Assembly: GCF_901000735.1 (NCBI RefSeq) | Contig: NC_081541.1 | Coordinates: 1,866,595-1,930,594 of the forward strand | Source: Corylus avellana | Taxonomy: Eukaryota; Streptophyta; Magnoliopsida; Fagales; Betulaceae | Direction: 5' to 3' | Length of the DNA: 64,000 nucleotides | In this document: positions 56,002-64,000 of the stretch, piece by piece | Layout: every line of letters starts with the position of its first letter | Numbering within the stretch: position 1 is the stretch's first letter | Notes under the pieces: model-generated | The model's input: the letters and a program-made list of their open reading frames with translations, nothing else | Told to the model about the DNA's origin: nothing | Databases searched by the model: none | Program-made: the position numbers and the translations under genes

Positions 56002-57270
56002 TTGTGGGTGTTCATCCACCCAAATTGCCTCTGTGTTGGAATTTTTGTGTATTTGCAGGGAGTTTTGGGCATCCTAGGCCGTAGTTGTCTTTGTGGTCAT
56101 CAGAAGTGCGCACCACCTATTCGACAAAAGTCCCCAACCAAGTTCAAAATTCCTAGAACAAGTGCTTCATCTTCCAGAGGGTCCGGTGCTCACGCCATTT
56201 CTCTCCCACCCACTTTTCAGGAGCGGGAGCTGCTGTTTGAAACCACCTTTACCATAAAAGAAGACTTTCAAAACAATGAGGCAACTCAATGGGCGGTCGC
56301 CGAATTTAGGTGAAGGGGACTCAAGAAGCTCTTCAAACCGGTCACCTCCACCGCATACCGAAAGCTGGTCATTGAATATTATGCCAAGCTTTCTCATGAC
56401 TATGACAATCCGGCTGCTCTCTCCTCAAAAGTACAAGGCCAAATTGTTCATGTGACAAGGGCCGACATAGCCTCCGCCTTGTAGTGCAATGATGAGCATC
56501 CTCCCGAAGCTGCAAATCTTGCCGAGCAACCGGCCCGATATTATGTGGCGAAAATCATTGAGGATATGTGTCAAGGGCACTATGCGGATGCCCACCATAA
56601 TGCCGGTAGTCGGTCCAAGTTACCGCGAAGGTTGTGGTTTGTGGACTCGGTACTTCACCGAAATGCCTTCCCCTTGGGACACAAAACTCAAAGGCGTGAT
56701 CAATTTCGACAGACCCTCTACGCCTTCGACAAGGATGCCTGGTACTCCATTCCCGACATCATTTGGAACCAAATCCATAAATTTTGGAATGGAGTGCATG
56801 TTGGGGGAGCAGAGTCCACTCATTCATGGGGGTTGCCTTTCCCCTACTTGATCACATACATTCTCCGAAAAAAGGGCATCAAGGGTACTACAGCTGATGA
56901 ACTAGTCATGACCATTCCCATATTTGGCATTCACCGATGGAACAAGAGCTGCTCCCATATGCCCCAGGCACCTCCAGAAGCTGGGGAAGAGGCGGATGAG
57001 GCCGAGCCAATGGCCGAAGATGAACCAGTAGCTGAGCCGGTAACAGAAGATGATGAAAAGGCCTCACTTGACGTTCGAGCCATCCAATACCGATCCCTTT
57101 GTGAGCAAATGGAAGGCCTTCGGAGAGAGCTTGCTGATCAAAGAAGGGAGGCTCAGGAAGATAAGGTACATATGGATCAACACTTAACTGCCATGGAAGA
57201 AATGATGCGGTCCATCCTAAGCCGACTGCCACCTCCACCATCTGGAGCATCTACTTCTGGACCACACTGA
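56002..57270 (+). pseudogene. Second ORF of the Athila-like element (plant transposon-protein domain)
   Basis: One frame interrupted by TGA (56311-56313) and TAG (56482-56484); the 5' end of the coding region is uncertain. Readable blocks are LFKPVTSTAYRKLVIEYY, QGHYADAHHNAGSRSKLPR, FPLGHKTQRRDQFRQTLYAF and IPDIIWNQIHKFW. From memory, these resemble the 'putative plant transposon protein' domain found in third or extra ORFs of plant gypsy-type elements; no search was run. An acidic stretch (EEADEAEPMAEDEPVAEP) and a predicted coiled coil (about 57085-57215) end in PPPPSGAS. Its function is unknown. I see no signal peptide that would support an envelope role. Confidence 0.65.
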
Positions 57271-58147
57271 AAGGGGACCACAGTCTGGCTGAAGACGTTA
57301 AACTTAGCGCTCATGGGAGGCACCCCATAGCATATCCTTTGGTTTTGTTGTTTGTTTTATTTTGTTTTATTTATATTTTGTTTTTGTTTTCCTTTGTGTT
57401 TTATTTTACTTTGGTGTTTTAGTGTGTCAAGTCTTTTGTTATGTTTTTTACATTCTGATACTGCGATCGATCGCAACTTGCGTGCGATTGAGCGCAGCCT
57501 TCCATTGTCAATTCATCGCATTCTGTTAGTGCGATCGAACGCACCAGGTGTGCGATCGAGCTCACTTGGGCAGTAGCTATCTTTTTATTTTGTTTCTTTT
57601 TACTTGTTTGAGTTTTCTTATTTTGCAAGGACAAGTGTGCTTCAATTTAAGTTTGGGGGTGTGCTATGAGCCATGCTTCCCAAAATCTTATCGACCATCT
57701 CTCAGGTACACTCTTTCCTTTATTTAGACACATTGGGGACAATGTGTCATTTAAGTTTGGGGGCATGGGCAAACATGTTCACACAGACTTTGTCCCAATT
57801 TCATGTTATTTGTTTTGTGTGTTGTTTGTCTATTTGAAAAAAAAAATTAAAAAATAAATAAATAAATAATTTTTATGCATGTTCATGATTGCCCTAAAAT
57901 TTTAAGTTGATCTAACAAAATTCTGGCATAAATTCATCAATGAGCTTAAAATTTTGAGCACATGATCTGATGAGTGAATATGTTAGTTTGGTTACTTGTT
58001 TAGGACTGTTGAAAAATCACATGTTTGATCTAATCACACAAGCACATTAGCACATAATCTATGAGGTATGACATGAGGTCTGATATGTGTGTTTTTGCAT
58101 TTTGGATAAAACTGGATAACTTATTAGATGACACTATGGCATATATA

Positions 58148-58178
<31 letters not shown>

Positions 58179-58963
58179 AATGAAAGAAGAATAAATAAAT
58201 GATCATTGATGACTTTTCACTGAGTAACTGGACCTCTTGTCTCAAAGCATTGAGTGTTCACGTCAAAAGGTGAAAAATTTGGATTTGATCAATGTCATGG
58301 TTAGTTGGTTTTGTAGCCTTTTTGACTCGAGTTAGTAGGTCCTTAGGGGTGTCTCTACACCTAATGCCCTAAAACCACCTGGTTTGGGAGTCATTGACTT
58401 AACACTCGCTACAAGGGTCAATTAGAAAGCTTAAGGGAACCAATATTACACAACCTAACCAAAAAAGAAAAAAGAAAAAGAAATATGCCAATGTGTCATT
58501 CTAATAGGAAATTCAGTGAATTCTGAGATAAAGAAACATTGCATATTGGAAAGATTTGGAAGCCTCATAATTTTGTGCTAATCCACTTTACACTGTTTTC
58601 AAACTTGTGATGTTTTAGCATGTCCTTTGTAAGTAATTGCACTTTGAGATTCCAATTCATTGTGAAGATGGAGTTCATCTTTTTAAGCTTGCTTATGAAT
58701 GAAAATCATGATCTGAAGTGATGCTTTAATTTTTGGAATAAAATGAACTCTTGCATGATGTTTGTGGGTAACATTTTTGTAAAACCCTCACGAGACTTCA
58801 CTCGTCCACTAGGAAATTCCTAGGGGTTTAAAAGGCTTGTTGCATACGCTAAATGCAATCGTACATCCCACGAAAGATGGATTTATCTTTTGTTTTCTGT
58901 TTTTCCATTCCTGTTTTTAGTTTTGTATTGCTATAGGACTAGCAATATGTAAGTTTGGGGGTG
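57271..58963 (+). other. Long 3' non-coding region of the Athila-like element
   Basis: About 1.7 kb without coding capacity. It holds a palindromic motif array (57461-57570), two internal copies of the polypurine motif (taagtttgggggtgtg near 57649 and taagtttgggggcatg near 57753), a (TA)n tract (58141-58165) and the true tract at 58950-58963. Long non-coding 3' regions are typical of Athila/Tat elements. Confidence 0.75.
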
Positions 58964-60322
58964 TGATAAATGCTAAAATATTCATATTTTTAGCCCTTAA
59001 CTTGCATGTTTTAATCCTTTGGTTTTAGTTAATTAGGCCATTTTAATTTCTTTTTGTGTTTTTCATGCTTTTATAGGCTTTTGGAAGAAAATGAAGTAAA
59101 ACTAGGTGATTTGGGATCAAAAAGAGAAGAGGAAGAAAAATTGGAACTCCCTAACACTGCGATCAATCGCAAGGTACCTGCGATTGAGCGCAGTACCCGA
59201 GAGTACATAGCATAAAGCAGGCCAGGAGCGATCAAGCGCATGCCAGAAGAAGTATCGATCGCAGATCGCAGACTTGCGATCGAGCGCACACGGGTTGCGA
59301 TCGATCCCACCCGTGCGCAGGAGACACCCCAAGTGGCGGCTAGAATGTCCCTATTTCCATATTAGGGTTTTTCAACTCCCAATTGTAATATGATTGCAAC
59401 CCTACAAAATCCCTAGGGTTTACTACTTTTCCAAGGACTTCTAAGCCTATAAATAGACTCTTAAGCCTTTAGAATAGACAGGCTTGGAGAAGGAGAAGAA
59501 TAGGGGCTCTTCAAGTTCAAGTCTCGGGTTTATTCTTTTCTTTTCTTTTCTTTTATTTTATGAAGATGTTTAACATCAACTCTATGTGTAGCTAATTTAC
59601 TTAGTAGGGCTAGATTGAAGCCCTAGTTATGTTTTGTTAATATTTCAATATTGGCGCCCTTGTGATGATCTTGTTGTGCTATCTAACTTGATTAATACCT
59701 GCTTGCATGAATTCCTCATATGTGTGTGCTTGATCAACATATGCATGTGGTATGGACTAGTTAGTTAAATCAATTTGGACGGCCGAGTCTTGGGTTTAAC
59801 ATACGTAACAAAAGTTATCCACACCGGGTTCTTGGGTTAATCAACATGGGGAACTGGGAGTATATGTCATGCCCTAGGCCTCATTTGTTTGTCGATTTCC
59901 ATAGAACATATGCCTTCCTAAGGAACAACTTAGTATAAATCATGCTAAATCCCTTAGGAATTAAAAGAGTTAGAGTATACGCCATGCCTAACTTGTTACT
60001 TAGGAAAATCTATAGCCTTAGGAGTATACGCCATGTCCTAAGGTTGACAAACATTAGATATGCATAACTTTATCAAAGCATTGGCATATTGTTATATTAG
60101 CTAAATATAATTAGTAGTAGATGTCAAAGCCCTACTTTTTTATCATATTTAACTCAATCAATCTTTATTTTACTTAAGGGATTTATTTTGAAACGGAAAT
60201 TCAACAATCCTAGTGGAAATGATTCTGTACTTGCACAGTATACTACCATGTTGACCTTGTGCACTTGCAGGTAAAACGTACAATTATTTGCCTATTAATT
60301 TAAGTAGATAATTTGCGAATCA
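58964..60322 (+). repeat. Athila-like 3' LTR
   Basis: 1359 bp. Palindromic motif array at 59158-59325 and TATA box in gcctataaatagactc near 59452. It retains the order of motifs of the 5' LTR, with an extra 'gatcgca' near 59268. Confidence 0.92.
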
Positions 60323-61350
60323 ATATATATATATATATATATCTCCCAAGAAATGGTTAAAGAGGAAACGAAGCAAAATAAACAGTAGTTGATGTCCCAA
60401 GAACCGGATCTATCTCATTCTCATGTCTTTGACTGGGATCTGGGAGACTTGTACGTAGAAGCTGTGCAGTTTTGTACGTATACGTTGAACCGTAAGTGAA
60501 CGAATAAATTAAATTATAATAAAGTTTGAGTTTACTATTATATTTTCGATTTTTTTTTAATAAAATTTATTTCTTAACTCCCCACACGATCTCTATTGCG
60601 ATAGCGAGGTTTTATTATTATTATTATTTTATTTTTTGGGTGAGTGCAATGTCGAGGTTTCAGTCAATTAGCAAGCTGCACAAGTATTTTTTTTTTTTTC
60701 TTCAATATATTTCCTGTCATTTATTTTGCTGGGAAGTTGGCAAGTTTGAATTATTCCTGCACTATCATTCGCTCTGACTTGACTTTGTAAAATAATGTAT
60801 TAAATTTTCGTCAGTTTCTGAGCGATTTGATCCGAAAAAAAAAAAAAAAAACAATAAAGGAAGACCCGAAACTTCTTGTAAAAAACAAAAACAAAAAACA
60901 AACAAAAAAAGAAGACTTAATCATAACGAATAATTAAATAACTATTTATAATCAGCAAGAGTTGCTCGTGGATTACTACTTGCAGCTGCAGTCTCTTAAG
61001 TACTCCCACAGCAAAGATCCAATTTCTGCCAGTCTTTGCTTAATTTCTCCAGATCTTCGTCTCCATTGTTCATCTTGATCGAGTTATCAGGTTCAATTCT
61101 CCAACCCATATTTGCTCTTATTACATTTCCGAAACAACCCATAGTTTTTTTTTAAAGTGATTTTACAGAAACCTTTGCTTCTTCATATGATCATGTCTTA
61201 TATATGCTGCAGAGTCTCAATTGCACTTAGAATATATATGTGAAAAGTGGAGTTTGTCTCATCTGTTTTCCATTTTTTTTTTCAGGAATCTTCTTACCTC
61301 AATAGTACTCTTGTCGTTGGAAAAGTAGTTCGTGGGTACTTAATTCAGTG
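60323..61350 (+). repeat. CNGC-family 5' flank before orphan exon 1
   Basis: Related to 28734-29612 and, inverted, to 8880-9470 and 17400-17960. Landmarks are 'gctgggaagttggcaag', 'gacttgactttgtaaa', 'ttgcagctgcag', 'gagttatcaggttca' and 'tcatctgttttcca'. It is probably promoter and 5'-UTR. T and A homopolymers are frequent. Confidence 0.6.
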
Positions 61351-61391
61351 ATGAGTTACCATGGCCGGCATCGGCAAGAGAAAGGGTTGAG
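61351..61391 (+). pseudogene. Orphan CNGC-like exon 1
   Basis: ATG at 61351 opens MSYHGRHRQEKGL plus AG, followed by 'gttagcatctt' as donor at 61392. Same length class, same phase and same intron start as 29613-29656. No exon 2 is seen before Copia-3. Confidence 0.6.
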
Positions 61392-61820
61392 GTTAGCATC
61401 TTCTTCTTCTTCTTCCTCCTATCATTGTAAACATTTCTCAAAGGTTGATCGAAAGGCACCACTAATTATAGCATCTTGGAAATGTTTTGTTGGTAATTAA
61501 TTAACTAGATTTATCATCAAATGGTTTTCATAACTTTAATGCTCTGTTTATTTCCTGTCCTTATCTACAATCTATTCCATCAGTCAAGACCATTGAACCA
61601 GTCAATATATATCCAAGTATCTAACTTTCGAAATAAATCTCTTTCTTTCTTCTCAGTACAGATATCAGTTTCCTGATTTGGATACAGTGTCTCCGACTCT
61701 TAAACACTGTTCAAAATAAATACCAACATCCAATTCACTATTTTAACTATTTATTTTTATTATTTTATTTAAATATTCTTTTTCAAAGAAAAAAAAATCA
61801 TAGTTAAGATAACTAAATAA
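61392..61820 (+). other. Intron-1-like remnant and flank
   Basis: Begins with the CTT-rich intron start shared with 29657 and 37715, then AT-rich DNA with no recognised feature. Confidence 0.4.
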
Positions 61821-62039
61821 TACTAGAGAATATAGGGATAAACTAAATATTGTATTTATGTGTGTATTGAACTGTATACAAAGAGGTCTATTTATAGTTG
61901 AATATGGTCAGATAAAATAGGAATACAATCACGGAATTAATGTACAATATTACAGAATAATATCAAAGAATATACAGGGAAAATATATCAAATCAGCAAT
62001 TAAGGTGAATATCAAATATATTCTGAATATATTCTAACA
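61821..62039 (-). repeat. Copia-3 3' LTR
   Basis: Ends 'attctaaca' on the plus strand. The outer border is placed by analogy with the Copia-1 LTR (shared 'agaatat' and 'aagaggtctat' blocks) and may be off by several bases. Confidence 0.65.
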
Positions 62040-62052
62040 TCCCCCCTCAAAC

Positions 62053-64000
62053 TCAAGGTGTTAATGTAGATGCCAACTTGAGTTTGGAAACAAGATCATG
62101 AAAACCGTACAGGTGGATGTGCTTTGGTGAACACATCAGCCAACTGATCAGTGGAAGCAATAGGACAGAGACGGAGAGTCCCCTGCAAAAGATGATAGCG
62201 CACAAAATGACAGTCGATCTCAATGTGTTTAGTACATTCATGAAATACATCATTATGCGTAATCTGAATCGCACTTCGATTGTCACAAAAGATAGGAGAA
62301 CTGGAGGTCTGAGAAACACGCATATCATGTAGGAGCCAGAGGAGCTCAGAGGTGGTGTCAGCAAGAGCACGATACTCAGCTTTAGTGCTAGAGCGGGCAA
62401 CAACAGATTGTTTCTTGCTACGCCAAGAGATGAGAGAATCACCAAGTAAGAAACAATAACCCGTGGTGGAACGACGATCAGTGGGATCACCTGCCCAATC
62501 AGCATCTGAATATACATGTAAGTCTAATGATGAGTGAGAAGAGAAATACAAACCATGAAACAAAGTGCCCTTCACGTAGCGAAGGATGCGAAGAACAGCC
62601 GCATAATGAATTGAGCGTGGCGCAGTCATAAATTTACTAACAAGATGGACTGCATAGGCAAGATCCGGTCGTGTCACAGTAAGATAGATGAGACTTCCAA
62701 CTAACTGTCGATAGAGAGTGGCATTAGAAAGTAGTTCACCATTAGTGGCACGAAGTTTGACATTTGTCTCTAGAGGGCTATCAACAATTTTGCAATTGTT
62801 AAGGCCAGCTCGTGAGAGAAGATCTAAGGCATATTTGGCTTGAGAGATTCAGTAACCATGTGGATCAGAAGATACTTCCAAGCCAAGAAAGTAGTTGAGA
62901 AAACCCAAATCCTTCATCTCAAATTGTTGACTCAAGAATTGTTGAAGGTTACGAATACCGACAGTATCATCTCTAGTAATTATCATATCATCAACATATA
63001 GTAAGAGTAGAATAAGACCAACATCAGATCATCGGATAAAAAGCGCAGAGTCATAGGGGCTAGAAACAAACCCAATTTGCGCAATAATGAAACTGAATTT
63101 CGCAAACCAAGCCCGTGGGGCCTGTTTCAGACCATATAACGCTCGGTGAAGTCGGCAAACCTTGTGTGGCGGATGATCGTACCCAGGAGGAGGCTGCATA
63201 TAAACTTCTTCACTAAGATCACCATTGAGAAATGCATTTTTCACATCCATTTGAAAAAGATCCCAATGACGCACAGAAGCCACAGCAAGGAGGGATCGAA
63301 CAGAAGTAAGGCGAGCCACCGGCGCAAAAGTCTCCTCATAATCAATACCATACTCCTGATTGAACCCCTTTGCCACAAGACGTGCCTTGTATCACTCAAT
63401 AGACCCATTAGATTTTGTCTTAATCTTGTATACCCACTTGCACCCTACCGCAGTTTTTCCTGGAGGTAAATCAACTAAGTCCCAAGTATGGGTTTTGGAA
63501 AGTGCATTTAGTTCTTCAGACATAGCATTCTGGCAAAGAGGGTTAGTATGAGCCACACGGAAGGAGTGAGGTTCATGTAGAGTGGCAAAAGCAGAATAAC
63601 AGTGATAATCATGAAGTTGGGAAGGAAGAGATGTTACCCGAGTAGAACGACGAGGGACAGAGGGAACTGGCTCAAGAGTAGATGGATCAACAGGCGGGGA
63701 AAAGTCATTGGGGTCGACCGTTGGAATGTCGTCTGGAGAGCTTGTCATCCCTGCATCAAGATTAGTAGTGTTGGGGAGCAAATCAAACGAGACATTAGTG
63801 AAGATAGGGGAAGAACTAGAGGGACTAGTAGGAAAAGACTCCATATCACTAAAGAACCTATGTTCCCAAAAAGTGACGTGTCGTGAGATGTAGAGCCGTT
63901 TGGAAATAGGATCATAACAACGATATCCTTTATGTTCAATGCCATACCCAAGAAAACAACATAGGCGAGAACGAGGTTATAATTTTGTTCGTTCATGGGG
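62053..64000 (-). pseudogene. Copia-3 pol pseudogene (RT, RNase H), 5' part outside
   Basis: From the window end: integrase C-terminus (LCCFLGYGIEHKGYRCYDP), Ser/Pro linker, RT (CKWVYKIKTKSNGS, YGLKQAPRAWFAKFS, YVDD) and RNase H (YSDADWAGDPTDRRS, SSTKAEYRALADTT, CDNRSAIQI). Stops: TAA near 63977 (Glu expected); TGA near 63394 (Arg expected in IE*YKARL); TGA near 63030 (Arg-type position, FIR*SDVG); TGA near 62850 (GY*ISQAKY). The last 20 codons are in another frame. SSTKAEY has Lys where the RNase H glutamate is expected. Confidence 0.88.

Larger units (their letters stand above)
52276..60322 (+). mobile_element. Athila/Tat-like LTR element lacking pol
   Basis: LTRs 52276-53625 and 58964-60322 (1350 and 1359 bp) begin TGATAA and end ATCA, flanked by atata on both sides (weak evidence, because the target is a (TA)n tract). 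The primer site TGGCGTCGTTGCCGGGGA (53632-53649) is one base from the complement of tRNA-Asp, as in Athila/Tat gypsy elements. The polypurine tract aagtttgggggtg directly precedes the 3' LTR. Internal DNA holds a broken gag and a broken second ORF with no protease, RT, RNase H or integrase. This is a non-autonomous derivative that would need enzymes in trans. Confidence 0.9.
61821..64000 (-). mobile_element. Copia-3, defective copia element running off the window
   Basis: The 3' LTR (about 61821-62039) begins TGTTAGAATAT in element sense and contains tataaatag. The polypurine tract TTGAGGGGGG lies next to it. The pol region is closely related to Copia-1 but has multiple stops. The 5' half, 5' LTR and target duplication lie outside the window. 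Confidence 0.85.

Noticed and set aside
56489..56851. Open frame overlapping the second ORF of the Athila-like element in another frame
   Set aside because: A shadow of the conserved frame at 56545-57270, which carries the recognisable blocks.

Overview
This is nuclear DNA of a flowering plant, most likely a woody eudicot. The evidence is spliced genes with GT-AG introns, Ty1/copia and Ty3/gypsy LTR retrotransposons, tRNA-derived SINEs, short non-autonomous DNA transposons, and plant gene families (cyclic nucleotide-gated channel, LSI2-like transporter). Three runs of exactly 100 N (8194-8293, 20103-20202, 27175-27274) mark a draft assembly. I cannot name the species.

Only one host gene looks intact: a three-exon LSI2/ArsB-type efflux transporter gene (39386-41852, 514 residues). 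Most of the other host-derived DNA is a decayed cluster of CNGC-like channel genes. Copy A (3020-5902, +) keeps six exons but has stops and a frameshift. Copy B (14032-16783, -) keeps the 3' exons. Smaller pieces lie at 8466-8873 (-), about 19085-19740 (-), 29613-29656 (+), 38059-38085 (+) and 61351-61391 (+). The orphan first exons end in the splice phase that the second exon of copy A requires. This identifies the many 'unknown' duplicated segments (8294-11930, 17390-18900, 28734-32175, 37715-38255, 60350-61460) as promoter, 5'-UTR and intron-1 parts of the same family, in both orientations.

Mobile DNA fills the rest. Copia-1 (22184-28733, -) has 159-bp LTRs, a gacat target duplication and an uninterrupted 1378-residue polyprotein. 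Its leader is unusual: it is duplicated around an assembly gap and packed with TTGAC and TGACGTGGC motifs. Copia-2 (44455-50053, -, target duplication aggag) and Copia-3 (61821 to the window end, -) are broken. A decayed gypsy element (32176-37714, +) is interrupted by a hAT-like element. A large Athila/Tat-like element (52276-60322, +) has 1.35-kb LTRs and a tRNA-Asp primer site, but no pol; it carries a broken gag and a broken second ORF. Smaller insertions are two hAT-like MITEs, one hairpin MITE and three SINE copies.

The most unexpected signal is a CG-rich palindromic module built from TGCGATCGATCGCA and variants. It recurs in the non-coding DNA of three unrelated LTR-element families here (Copia-2, the gypsy element and the Athila-like element).
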